A DNA stretch of 64,000 nt from Promerops cafer (GCA_013398275.1 VZSE01002907.1:1-64000); one strand, 5' to 3'. Shown: positions 1-10,262, counted from the stretch's first letter. Translations and numbers: made by a program. Notes: generated by a model not told the origin, from the sequence alone.

Positions 1-299
1 GTGACCGGGACAACGGTGCGCGGCCCTGGCTGCCTCGGCATGGCTCACAATGAACGTTGTTTTATCTCCTGTTAGCCAGCCACGCTGCGGACAGAAGGAC
101 AAAACCAGCAGCAGCAGGTTTTCTTATTTTCTGTGCTCCGCATGAAGAAAAACGCTGAGCAGAGCTGGCGGCTGGTACGGCTCGCACGGTGTCGGTGGAG
201 ACCACGTGGCCAACAGAGAGGCACGGTGAACGATTTCCCCGATGCAGAGCCTGGACGAGATCAACCTTTCAGCGCTGCAGAACTCTGTAAAAACTGTTT

Positions 300-1445
300 C
301 AGTTGATAAAGCCTGAGAACAAATTAGCCTACGAACACTGGTTCTCTCCTGAATCAGGAAAAGGAAAGGGTGAAGACACGTAGAGAAAACAACATGCGAC
401 ACTGAGGTCAGTGAGGAAGGAGTCAAATTCTAGATGGGAGGAGATTGAGGAGATGCCTTAGTTTTTGGGCTGAAATTCTCTTATGGGGCTATGGTGAAGA
501 TATAATTGATATATCAGAGCTTGTTTTTTCCCTGTAACTCATGAAATGCATTGGTGGGATGTAGAGTTCTAACTACAGCTGTGAGCTGCTTATTTCACCA
601 GTGTTGAAATAAGCAGATGTTGCAGTAGCTGTGATCCAAGGAGAAGCTTGAACAGAGAGAGATGAGAAATTTTTCCCCATGAATAAAAGAAGAAAACGTC
701 TGTTTTCCCAGAGATGGATGAAGAGAACTTTTGCTTTTATGCTAGAACAGCTCATCCTCAAAAAAGTACCCCAATCAGTTGACATGGCCCATGAAAGCAG
801 CTGTGGGAAAGCTGCAAGGCATGGGAGGGACTTTCACACCGCAAACAGATTTTCCTTTTCCAGGCAGCTGATTCTCTGTGACACTGAAGCCACGAGAGAA
901 CTGTTTCGTGTGGAGGGGTCTCCATGGCATGGCAAGAGAGACTTCTCTTCCTAAGAGAACTGAAGAAAGGCTATTTTAGAGGCGGTAAACTGATTGAAAG
1001 TCCCAGGTTTTGTCTCTTTATGTTGTCAATGGGAAGGAAAAGAGGGTGTGGGGTGAGGAAAAGTGTTCTGAAGGTTTCTTCTGATTTCTTACTATTTTTT
1101 CTTTTAATTCTGTTAATAAAGTTGTCTTTATACCTGTGACAGCTACAGCTGGTCTGTAAGCTGCACAGATAAATTGGTTATAACAGACACTAACTCAATT
1201 AGTGTAGTTTGGTAGAGAGGAAATTTGAAGCCCCTAGGAAAGAAAGCACCCACGAGTACAGGTTAGCTATTGTCACATAAACTTCATTGTATTCTATCCC
1301 ATGCCTGTCTCCAACAACAGCAACATCACCCTTTAAAATTTTAGCCCGCTTTGCCTTTCTCCTAATGCTTATCTCGCAGCAGAAAATGAGTAAATAATTC
1401 TAGTGGGGGCATGGGCATTTGGCCAGCATTGGACCCCCTATACCC
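300..1445 (+). mobile_element. ERVL-type LTR (probable), nested/interrupted
   Basis: Non-coding sequence with endogenous-retrovirus LTR character. An AATAAA signal near 1114 is followed by a T-rich stretch as at an R/U5 boundary, and the 3' end (about 1335-1440) resembles the terminal part of LTRs I recall from songbird ERVL elements. About 200 bases (1133-1332) between the poly(A) region and that terminal part do not fit and may be a nested insertion or a divergent segment. The left boundary is unclear; similar ERV-like sequence may begin near 120. No gag, pol or env frame is visible, so this is a solo LTR or LTR fragment. Family assignment is from memory of repeat sequences and needs a repeat-library search. 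Confidence 0.5.
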
Positions 1446-1584
1446 AGCCATCTCTTACAGCCAAATATTCCACCTGGATACTTCCAACAATTTGTATTTT
1501 CAGAAACTCTGTGATGCTGGGCTTTGAGCTGAGACCCTGTGTGGGCAGGATTCCAGAGAGAGACCTTGCACTGACCTCCCTGAC

Positions 1585-1655
1585 AACTGTGTTCAGGCAG
1601 CAGCAAACCCAACAGGAATTGCTGTGTCCAGATGCCCTCGGGGCCAGGGAATGCT
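1585..1655 (-). pseudogene. Orphan beta-defensin exon 1 (5' UTR), exons 2-4 not found
   Basis: This non-coding segment aligns base for base with exon 1 of the AvBD3-like gene (5208-5275) and lies the same distance below a TATA box. The aligned splice donor differs: the intact copy has AG|GTAGG, here it reads AG|GGAGG, although a GAG|GTCAGT four bases downstream could substitute. No signal-peptide exon or six-cysteine exon follows on the minus strand before the window edge; instead an LTR begins about 140 bases downstream. The gene is therefore either broken or continues past position 1. It is best regarded as the 5' end of a duplicated defensin gene of uncertain state. Confidence 0.5.
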
Positions 1656-1676
1656 GCTTTGCCCCTGACACGCTGG

Positions 1677-1683
1677 ATTTATA
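1677..1683 (-). promoter_or_regulatory. TATA box of the orphan defensin promoter
   Basis: TATAAAT reads on the minus strand about 25-30 bases upstream of the orphan exon 1, at the same relative position as the TATAAAA of the AvBD3-like gene at 5301-5307. Confidence 0.55.
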
Positions 1684-1811
1684 GCAGGGCTGGTGGGTGG
1701 GACAGGCCCCAGTTGCTGCTGGCTCAAGTGCCCTGGGCCAACCCGGGAGTGCCCCACGTGTGTGGGGGTGCTGGGGCTGCCCCTGGTCCCTCCCTGCTGC
1801 AGGGCCAGAGG

Positions 1812-1887
1812 CTGAGGGGCCTCCTGGGGCTGTTGCAATCAATGTCACCGTTGTCCCCATGCAACACCTCTTGTGACAGCCGCGGCA
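1812..1887 (-). promoter_or_regulatory. Conserved defensin upstream element, copy A
   Basis: A 76-base block matches 5436-5511 with only two differences. In both copies it lies about 130 bases upstream of the TATA box. On the minus strand it holds two C/EBP-like TTGCA motifs (GATTGCAAC and GTGTTGCATG). Sequence between the block and the TATA box is far less similar. The contrast suggests either selective constraint on a regulatory module or patchy gene conversion; function is inferred. Confidence 0.5.
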
Positions 1888-2156
1888 CAGCGGCAACGGG
1901 CTGGGCAGGAGAGGGCTGGGATGGGAGAACAGATCTGCAGTGCAGAGGTGAAGGGAGCTCCTGGTGACAGCTGCAGGGTCAGTGCCAGGACAGGTGAGCA
2001 CAGGGGGAGGAAGGGCCACGGCAGGCAGGGATGATCTGAAGGTCCCTCACCAAAATGTCCACTTCTGGAAAGCAATGGCAGTGGGAGCCTTTTGGGGGTC
2101 AGTCTCTTCTCCGAGGTTACAGTTGAGACCACCAGAGGAAACAGCCTCAGGTAGCA

Positions 2157-2395
2157 GCAGGGAAGGTTTAGACTGGATATTAGGAACAATTTCTCAGAAG
2201 AAAGGGTGGTCAAACATTGGAGCAGGCTGCCCAGGGCAGTGAAGCAGTAACCATTCCTGGTAGGATTTAACAGCTGTGTAGCTGTGGCACTTGGGGACAT
2301 GTGTTAGTGCTGGGCTTGGCAGTGCTGGGGGAATGGTGGGACCCGATGATCTCAGAGGGCTTTCCAAACATCACTAATTCTCTGAGTCTGTGACT
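2157..2395 (+). mobile_element. CR1 LINE 3' fragment
   Basis: Recognisable CR1 tail in sense orientation, from the region reading 'gactggatattagg' to the 'tgatctcagagggctttcc' end. It is 5' truncated and non-coding. Confidence 0.75.
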
Positions 2396-3515
2396 CTTGG
2401 GAGGGAAAGTCTTCACTGCAACAGGCAGGGTCACAAGTTGCTCCCATGGGCATGTGGACATGGACACACACAAGCATTGAACCACTCAAATCCTAATGCC
2501 TGAGGTTTGCTTTACAGACATGGACAAGTCACTGCTTTTGATGGAGCAGTGTTGTCATCCCAGAATGCCTGAGATGGGCAGAGAAAAGACAACACATTTA
2601 TTACGTGTGTGTAAAATGTTGGACATTTCCTGGCCGTGCTCAATTTGGAGCCATTTCACAGGTCACCCAGACCAGGAGCTGCTGACCTCCTCCTTCTTCT
2701 CCTCCTGCCTGGTGGGATGGGGTGTGGAGCAGCACAGCCATAGCAGGGAGGGCTGTGGTGCTGGAACAGGACAAGGAGGAGCAGCAGGGACAGCTCCTGT
2801 GGGTCACCATGGCCATGCCCGCTCAAGGGACATTGCCCCCAGCACAGCTCTGAGCATGAGGCTGTGGCTGCTGGGGACAAGGGACACCTGGGACTGGCAG
2901 GACCAGCACAGGGATCCCAGTTCCATACAGACATACAGACATAATGCAGATGAAAGAAGACAAAGCAAACCTTTTGGTTCAGGTATTTATTTTAGCCCTA
3001 CCAAGCTCCTGAATCACGTGTGAGTTCCCTGTGTGTCTATGCCATCCTCCATGACATCCCCCACACCACATCCCTTTAAGGAACGGCTCCTGCTGCAGGT
3101 TTTGCAGCTGGGACTGGAGCTGGGCCCTTGTAACAAAGCTGTGGCTATTTTAGGGATGAGGCTTTGCCACTATGTGCACAGTTCCTAATCCATTTCTTTC
3201 TGGCATGGGAGTAGGGTCCTGAGAAAAGAATGATATCTGGGCCTGTAAACACCAGGACAATGTTCCCGTTCCCCCAGAGGGAGCATCTGCAGGGCAGCTC
3301 CACCACAGGCAGCCCACCCAGCCTGGCCCAGCAGGCACTGACAGGCTCAGCGTCCCCAGAGCAGGGCCAGGCAGGAGCATCCCCAGGGACACAGCCGCTG
3401 CCCAGCCCCAGCAGCACCCCCAGGGCCTTGTGCTGCCACCACGCCAGTGCCACCCCCAGAGGCAGCAGGCACAGCCGCCCTCCAGCAGCAGGACACGCAC
3501 ACACGGCCCAGCCCT
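2395..3515. other. Intergenic sequence, no gene recognised
   Basis: No exon with a defensin motif is visible on either strand. A minus-strand AATAAA at 2986-2991 could be a second poly(A) signal for the AvBD3-like gene but has no assigned exon. The sequence from 3280 to 3515 is GC-rich with many CAG/CCC repeats, and open frames there look compositional. Confidence 0.5.
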
Positions 3516-3535
3516 GCAATGCCAAAGTGCTCGTC

Positions 3536-3541
3536 TTTATT
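3536..3541 (-). terminator. Poly(A) signal, probably of the AvBD3-like gene
   Basis: AATAAA on the minus strand is followed about 25-35 bases later by a GT-rich stretch (GTGTGTGCGTGTCC), the usual layout of a cleavage site. It lies about 770 bases below the stop codon, compatible with a separate 3' UTR exon as in other AvBD genes. The 3' UTR region (about 3520-3720) contains a short repeat of acatggggacatcagg. Confidence 0.5.
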
Positions 3542-4312
3542 CCAGGCGGGAAAAGCAGCCCCTGCCCCAAAGACACCGGGGCTGCCACCACAGGGCTCCA
3601 GCCCAGCAGCACCCAGCAGGAGCAGCTGCCACTGCTGCTGTCACCCCAGCTGGGCACGGCACGGGCAGGGATGGGAGGGGACACCGGGACATGGGGACAT
3701 CAGGACATGGGGACATCAGGACAAGGGTCCAGGAGCCAGAAGCGAGGGGCATGTCCTGCTTGGGAATTTCAGGGTTTCAATCCCAGGGACTGCAAAAAGA
3801 AAACAGACAAGCACATCACCTGGTGTAACATTTCCTGCCACTCTCTCTCCCCCCTGCCCTGCAATGCCCAGGGTGTGCTGCAGCAGACTCAGGCTCAGGG
3901 GAGGTGAGGTGCAGTCCTTAGTGCAGACAGGCTGGACCTGGGGTATCTCAGTGCTGGCAGCCCTGGCTCCAGGTCTGTGCAGATGCAGCAAGCTCAGGAT
4001 CATGTCCTCGGTGCTGCCCAAGGACAGGGAATGTTTCCGTCTTTGGTGGCTCTGCTGAGTCCTCTGCAGAGCCTGAATGAGGCCCTGGGGACTGGAGGAG
4101 AGTGGGGAGGACCTGGCTGACCTGGGGCTGCTGCAGCCCCTCTCTCAGAGCAGCTCCAAAACCCACAGGGTCTTTTCCCTCCCTTCTTGGGCATCTCTCC
4201 CACAAGGAATAGATAAGGAGATTATGTAGCAGACATTCGTAGGAAATAAATTTGCTACATATTTCACTGTGGACAAAAGAGGGAACTCTGAGCTCAGGCT
4301 GGATTCCAGACC

Positions 4313-4913
4313 TTATCTCTTGCAGCACACACTGTACAGTGTGCATCTTCCAATGGGTCTCGCCGGGAAGTTGCATCTCCCATAAGTGCAGTATCCCCCT
4401 CTTTGCCTGCATCCAGCTGCATTTTGGGTTTCCATGGGGAAAGAAACATGCAGAACAATTAAAGCAATCATCTCTGAGAGCAGCGTGTGGTGGCAAAAGG
4501 CTGATGGTGTTTGTGCATTTCTGGCCAGTGCATGGATTCAGCTCCAACCTCCCCACAGCAAAGATCACACACAGGGCAAAAGAACATTCGGAGACACCCA
4601 AAAAGAAACAGCTGGGTGCAGGGTGGAAGCCTGAAACCAACCCCTTCCTGACTCACCAAAGAAGCCAGTATTCTATTTCCATGGGCTTTTTCCACCCCAG
4701 GTCTGTCCTGTAGAACTATCACTGGAGAAACACCTTTCTCCTCTATCCCCCCTTACCTTTGCATCACTCCCACTAAAGTGGTCACTTCCCAGGACGTGGA
4801 AAAACCCAGAAATGGAGGATCACACCTCTCCCCATCTCCCTACTTTGCCTCTCACCTGAAGCACCCTGGACCAACAGGAGGATCAGGGGGAAGAGCAGGA
4901 ACAGGATCTTCAT
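4313..4913 (-). CDS. Avian beta-defensin, AvBD3-like (53 aa)
   Basis: Secreted cationic antimicrobial peptide of the beta-defensin family. Exon 2 (4856-4943, ATG at 4911-4913) encodes the signal peptide MKILFLLFPLILLLVQGAS and ends AG|GTGAG. Exon 3 (4313-about 4416) encodes the whole six-cysteine domain starting GCRQRGGYC and ending SVCCKR. Spacing is C-x6-C-x4-C-x9-C-x5-CC. The RGG after the first cysteine, the FP pair and the IG before the fourth cysteine resemble chicken AvBD3 more than AvBD1 or 2. Exon 1 is non-coding (5208 to about 5275) below a TATA box. The acceptor for exon 3 is inferred (GCAG at 4417-4420); an upstream CAG near 4475 is also in frame. The usual donor after CCKR appears as AG|ATAAGG, giving an immediate TAA stop. 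Orthology among AvBD1/2/3 is uncertain. Confidence 0.85.
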
Positions 4914-5207
4914 GGCTGCTGCCTCTCCTGGGTCTTCACAGGGCTGCAGAGGGGACACCAAGGCAATGGGGACATGCAGGACCTCAGGTGGGGCACAAAC
5001 CTGGGCTCTGTGGTTCACCAAACTGCTGAGGGGCTGCTTCCAAACACAGCAGATGATGTTTCCTCTGCTTTCCTCTTAAAAGGAATTCTGTGGTTTGTGC
5101 CACCCTGCCAACCTCAGGAACATTTAATGATGTTTCAGTCTCTGGGAAATCCATTAACTCATCTGATCCTTTTCCAGGAGACTCCACACTCACCTACCTG
5201 ATGAAGG

Positions 5208-5275
5208 TCTGGGTCTTCAGGTAGCAACAAGCCCAACAAGAATCACTGTGTCCAGCGACCCTTGGGTTCAAGGAA
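5208..5275 (-). other. Non-coding exon 1 (5' UTR) of the AvBD3-like gene
   Basis: This segment lies between the TATA box and a good splice donor (ATCAG|GTAGGTG at 5208/5207). It carries no coding start. Intron 1 is about 265 bases and exon 2 begins at 4943 after CTGCAG. The transcription start is inferred from the TATA distance. Confidence 0.6.
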
Positions 5276-5300
5276 CACTTTTTTGGCCAAAACACTCTGA

Positions 5301-5307
5301 TTTTATA
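5301..5307 (-). promoter_or_regulatory. TATA box of the AvBD3-like gene
   Basis: TATAAAA reads on the minus strand, about 30 bases above the proposed exon 1 and 129 bases below the conserved upstream block at 5436-5511. Confidence 0.65.
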
Positions 5308-5435
5308 TTGTTGCAAGCCGTGGGGACATTCACCGATTTTTGCTGACACATCTCCTCTTGGCCAATCAGAAAGCCACCCATCCATGTGGGGCTGCTGGGG
5401 CTTCTCCTTCTCCCTCTCTGATGCAACGGCAGAAC

Positions 5436-5511
5436 CTGAGGGGCCTCCTGGGGCTGTTGCAATCAATGTCACCGTTGTCCCCGTGCAACACCTCTTGTGA
5501 CAGCCACGGCA
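5436..5511 (-). promoter_or_regulatory. Conserved defensin upstream element, copy B
   Basis: Near-identical partner of 1812-1887 (74 of 76 bases), with two C/EBP-like TTGCA motifs on the minus strand. C/EBP and NF-kB control of beta-defensins is known in other vertebrates; binding here is inferred from the motif only. Confidence 0.5.
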
Positions 5512-5594
5512 GAGAGGCACCCAGCCTGTGGTGGCATGGCATGAACTGCCTGGGATGGACCAAACAGGCTGGTGGGTGCAGGCAGAAGTAGGAA

Positions 5595-5812
5595 CCAGTC
5601 CCAACCAATCCCTCCTGTGAGGATAGCGAGGCCCTGGCACAGGGTGCCCAGAGAAGCTGTGGCTGCCTCATCTCTGGAAGTGTCCAAGGCCAGGTTGGAG
5701 GGGGCTTGGAGCAACCTGGGATAGTAGAAGGTGTCCCTGATCATGGTGGAGGTTGGAACTGGATGACCTTAAAAGCCCCTTCTTCTCCAAACCATTCTGA
5801 GATTCTTTGATA
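5595..5812 (+). mobile_element. CR1 LINE 3' fragment
   Basis: Sense-orientation CR1 tail, including 'gaggccctggcacagggtgc', 'gtccaaggccaggttgga' and the terminal 'ccattctgagattct'. Confidence 0.85.
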
Positions 5813-6550
5813 AAATATTTGTCTCTTCCTGTCCTGTCAGTTTGCTTAGGGAGCTGGTGCTGTGTGACACACAGAAACATTAAAAAAATTTTGGTTTCCT
5901 TCTCTTTTAAGATCACAAGAACAGCTTCATCCTTGCCAAAGTGACTTGCATTCCACCTGCCAGGAAGTGATAAGCCTAAGGATGCCTTTCTGATGTCTAT
6001 TCAAATAGTCAAGCAGTGCAAAGAGGAAATGCAATCAGGGGAGACCACACCTCACCTCATTCTGTCTCGTTCCACTGCTTCTGAAACTGCCCTACTTGGT
6101 ACAAAATCCACAAATGTGGATTTTTACACAGCAGCAATATGCAGTATAAAAATGTGCAATCTATGGGAGATTAGTGAAGGAAGGTGAACAGGGTCTTATC
6201 AAGCCTTAGAGGTGTGGACTTGATCAGGAGAGTTTTTGGATTTATAGGAATTCTGTGGTGTTTCAGCAAGATAAAGATCAAGGTGGCTCAGGGAGGAAAG
6301 ATCATGAGAGAGAAAGAAGTAATGTATCCATGGCTGCTTTCTGGCCACGCCCTACATCCATCTTATTACCTGTCCTATATTTGTAACCCATTTTTGCACA
6401 AACAGTCTGTCTCTGGTGTGTCTCCAGGGTGCTGGTCCATTGCTCAGACAGACCAAAGCTGCTGGAGCTGGATCCTGAAGAGGAGAATGGGACTTGAGGT
6501 AGGATACAACAGGGACACAGGGTCTGGTGTCATCTCTCAGAGAGATGCAT

Positions 6551-6675
6551 GGAATCATGGAATGGTTTGGGTTGGAATTCATCTCATCCCAACCCCTGCC
6601 ATGGGCAGGGACACCTTCCACCTATCCCAGGATGCTCTGAGCCCCGTCCAACCTGGCCTTGATGGATGATGGGGA
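6551..6675 (-). mobile_element. CR1 LINE 3' fragment
   Basis: Antisense CR1 tail starting 'aatcatggaatggtttggg' and running through 'catgggcagggacaccttcc'. Confidence 0.85.
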
Positions 6676-8207
6676 TATTCCTCAAGCATCAATCTGTAGA
6701 AGTAGGATTGGATGTCCATTGCTGGGTCCTTGGAATATCCTCACTCCTGGAGGTTTGGAACCAGACTCAGGACCAGCCCAGAGCCAGCACAGCCAGGGAT
6801 TGCTGCTTATGGTGTGGAAAGGTCTTCTATAATCCCTACTGCAGGGAGGCCACGCCTGGGGCCAGCCCTGCCCTGGGGCCTGCTCTGACCTGGGAATCTT
6901 GTGCTTGACCCCATCAAAGCTGCAGCTTAGCCTTGCTGATCCAGACCTGGACTTGGACCCACAGCTGGCACCCTGATCTGACCTTCCCTGTACCCACAGC
7001 AATGCCCAATACCCCAGGAGAGGCTGCTCCCACCCCTGGCTGCCCTGCTCCATGGAGGGGAGCATGGGTGTCCCCTGTCCCAGCATCCCCGTGGTCACTG
7101 CCCCATGGCAGAGCAGGGGCCACCCCCATGGCACCCCCATGGCACCCCTTGAGCTGAGCATCCTGGATCTGCCACATGAATCATGCACAATGACCCACCT
7201 GGGCTCCTAACTGAGCCCCCAGCCCCAGGCCTTGGAACCCTCCCAGCACTGACCCCCAGCTCGATCCCAAGCTCCTGAGAAGCCCCATGGCACAGCCATC
7301 AGCCCCTGTTCCCTCTGGAGCAGAATGACTTCTCCCACCCCCCAGATACCCCTGGACCCCACAACACCCCCCGGTGCCCCACACCCGGGTCCCACAGCTG
7401 GGGATGGACCCAAGGACACAAGGCAGTGTGTGTCCCATGGAACAGCCCCCAAGCACTCCTGGCCCAGCCTGGGAGCCAGTGGACAACCAGCAGATCCCCG
7501 CTGAAATTAGGGTGGATGTAGCAACCTCTCCATCCCTGTGTGAGAGCTGCTGGGGTCCCCTTGCTAAGCCAAAAGGCTGGTGTTGGGGTCCCTGTGAGTG
7601 TCACATGTGTCCCCCCTCCCAGCATGGGTGGAGATGCTGGTGTGGCTGAGGCCAGCATGGAGAGAGGGACAGTGGGACAGTGTTTGTGTGTCCATGTCTG
7701 CCAGGAATTCACCCCATCCTCTCTGCCCTTCCCTACGCGCAGAAGAAGGAGATGCACACCCAGGATACACATCTTGGCAGTGGGAATGACCACCACCTTG
7801 TATTGGGGACACTGGGGGATGGGGTTCCCATGGGATCCAGGTCTGGCTGTGCAGGGTTGCTGCTGCCCCTGGCGGTGCTCGGTGCCTGCAGGCAGCATCG
7901 TCCCGACCACGCAGCGAGGGCACGGGCTGGTGTCCTGCTCGGGGATCCAGGAGCCCATCAGGGATACCACCGCCTGCGGGAGGAAAGGTCTGGCAGTGCC
8001 TGTCCCAGCCAGGGCCGCAGGGAGGGTCAGCAGCGTCCCTTGTGCAGGGACACAATTTGTGGTAGTTGGGAGTGGGGCTGCGGCCGAGCCTCATCCCTGA
8101 TGAGCTGCAGCTGTGTGAGCCAGGTGAGCAATATCAGCAGGCAGTGAGACATGGGACAGTGACCAGTCACAGCAGGGCACGCAGGTGTAGGGGATGTGAG
8201 ATCAAGG

Positions 8208-8214
8208 TATAAAA
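8208..8214 (+). promoter_or_regulatory. Candidate plus-strand TATA box
   Basis: TATAAAA in a fair context (AAGGTATAAAAGG), followed by an open stretch 8219-8440 on the plus strand that begins with GTG, not ATG. No transcript can be supported from sequence alone. The site lies opposite the region where the AvBD5 terminal exon should be. Confidence 0.2.
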
Positions 8215-8584
8215 GGTTGTGCTAGGAAAGAGGAGCAGCAGGTGCTTCAGAGCCCCCGGGAAGGGTGGAGGGCCCAGACAGAGCTTTCAGAAGCAAGAGA
8301 AGACCTGGAAGGAGCTGCCAGCTGTACAAAAAAGGGCAGCTGCTCCCACAGCAGCTCCAGAGATTATCGAAGAAGCTGCTGGCCCTGCAGCAAGTGTGGA
8401 ACCTATGAAAGCAGTCATTGACCCAGAGGCAGACACTTAAAGCCTTCTCAAGTGGTATTCTGCGAATTGTGGCCGTCTCAGCTGCGACACCCTCGGGCTG
8501 CGCATTCCGCGTTTTTTCCCCTACAGCCTCACCCCGAACGGCAACAGGCAGCAACCTGAGCCCTCCGGGCAGCCCCGAACTCAC

Positions 8585-9347
8585 ATCCGACAGCAGAATT
8601 CCTGCTCGGAGCAGAGACCGACGCGGCCGATCCCCGGTGGGCAGGAGCGAGGGGAGCAGAATCCCCCGCGGCGCTCACAGTCCTGCGCTGATGCTCGAAC
8701 CGGGGACAGCCCTGCGGGGCACGGAGAGAGGAGATTTTCAGCCCAGGTGCTGAGCACAGCCCCTGGCCCCCGCGCGGCCAGTGTTAGCCCAGCCCTGCTT
8801 GTCCCCTGCCACAACTGCTGAGCAGGTGCCTGCAGCAGAAATCCAGGTGAGTTTATGGCACTTGGATGCCACAGTCACTACACCCTTAAGCAGGCTCTGG
8901 GAAAGGTTTCCATCGTGCCTGCTGCCTCCTTCCTGGGACAAGGGAGAACTCCAAGGGTGGAAGCAGGATTTCCCTTCCTCCCCGCTCCTCCTCCTCCTCT
9001 CCAGCAGGGCTGCTGTGCCCAGTGCTGCTGACTCAGAAATGCAAGGGTCAGGAGGCATGGAGAGGGGTCAAATCCCAGTTTTGGAAGGATGAGAGCTTTA
9101 ACACAATGCCCTAGCTCTGGTCCCAAGAGCAGAACCTGCTGCTGGAGTCTTTCCTTAAAGGTGTGGGGTGAGAGGGACCCAGGTGGGGACAGCACAGCCA
9201 CCAGGAGAATTCACATGTGACTCATCAGCTCAGGTGACAAATCCTCCCTAAGAACCACGGACAGAGGACAAACCCTTCACACTTCTTACCTGTCACTCCC
9301 TGGAGCATCAGGAGGAGCAGAGCACAGAGGACAGGCAGGATCCGCAT
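8585..9347 (-). CDS. AvBD5: Avian beta-defensin 5 (AvBD5), terminal exon unresolved
   Basis: Secreted beta-defensin. Exon 2 (9290-9376, ATG at 9345-9347) encodes the signal peptide MRILPVLCALLLLMLQGVT with 58 coding bases and donor ACAG|GTAAG. Exon 3 (8585-8711) follows a CCCGCAG acceptor and encodes the propiece plus the cysteine domain, with DCERRGGFC, SCPPGIGRVGLC and FCCR. Spacing is C-x6-C-x4-C-x9-C-x6-CC. The match to chicken AvBD5 (CERRGGFC, SCPPGIGRIGLC) is very strong. The exon ends CGG AT|GTGAGT, so at least one more residue comes from exon 4, which I cannot place: chicken AvBD5 adds only a few residues after CCR. The nearest acceptor (CGCAG at 8460) would add a long cysteine-containing tail and may not be real. 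Exon 1 was not identified. Confidence 0.92.
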
Positions 9348-10105
9348 GCTTGGGAGTCGCCAGCAGAGTCGCAGCTCTGGGGAGAAGAGAAAGGAGGCAG
9401 AGGTGAATGGGGAGGTCCCTTCCTGCAGGTCCTGTAGCACCTGCCTGGGGACAGAACTGAGGAGAGGGGATGTGACCAGTCACTGGTGGGAGGATGCACT
9501 CGGCAGCCCGGGAGTCGGAGCTTCCTGGCACCAGCAGCAGCAGTTGGGTCTCTCCACGTGGCACAATATCCCTTGGGATAGCTGAGTCCTCAAAATGTCC
9601 AGCCCCAAAGCTCCTTTTCCCATTCCCTCCCCCAACAAACAAGCAGAGCTTTCCTCCTCTGACACCTGAGAAGGATTCCCAGGCCTCCAGCCCAGGATCT
9701 TGTGTCATCCCGCCTTGCGTAAGGGCTGCTGTGGTTTGCTGGACACCTCTGGGGACGCACACACAGCGTCCCTGTTCGTTAGGCCTTGGCAAACAATCAG
9801 CTTCCCCCACACAAAGGAGCTCTGTCCTCCTCCCCCCACGGGAAGCGCGCTCTCTGTGCTTCGCTTGAAAATAACTGGGAAGACGCCACTTGGGATGGCA
9901 TCCCCGTCCAACCAGCAAGGACAGGCTTTAATCGTGGCTTTGTTTGGTGGACTTGGCTGTGTGTAACCCTTTGCTGTTCGATGGAGCATCTTCACAAACG
10001 TTTCCAGCCTTGCTGCAGTTGCATCAAGCGCCGCGGGTACGTGTGTGGGGGTGGATGTTAAAAACACGCTCGTGCCTGGGGTGTGCTCGCTGATTCGCAT
10101 GAATC

Positions 10106-10262
10106 GTGGAGTCACACAATGGTTTGGTTTGGAAGGGACCAGGAGGTTCCAACCAGCTGCCATGGGCAGGGACACCTTCCAGGGGGTGCTCCAAGCCCCA
10201 TCCAGCCGGTCTTTGAGCACTTCCAGGGATGGGGCAGCCACAGCTCCTCTGGGAAATACGTG
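10106..10262 (-). mobile_element. CR1 LINE 3' fragment
   Basis: Antisense CR1 tail beginning 'cacaatggtttggtttgga' and ending in the 'gccacagctcctctggg' segment. Confidence 0.85.

Larger units (their letters stand above)
5813..8580. other. Intergenic sequence between the AvBD3-like gene and AvBD5
   Basis: No defensin exon with a six-cysteine spacing was found on either strand. One CR1 fragment lies at 6551-6675. From about 6900 to 8100 the sequence is GC-rich and open frames on both strands overlap freely, which points to composition rather than coding. The 3' exon and poly(A) signal of AvBD5 should lie here, but no minus-strand AATAAA or ATTAAA is visible. Confidence 0.5.

Noticed and set aside
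1438..2019. Minus-strand open frame of 193 codons with CHKRCC
   Set aside because: It spans the duplicated promoter, TATA box and non-coding exon 1; the cysteine-looking string is the upstream element read in a chance frame. The same string appears in the copy near 5.5 kb.
3948..4640. Minus-strand open frame of 230 codons
   Set aside because: It overlaps the real AvBD3-like exon 3 in another frame and has no domain.
7540..8100. GC-rich open frames on both strands with several cysteines
   Set aside because: No signal peptide, no beta-defensin spacing, no splice context; overlapping frames on both strands indicate composition.
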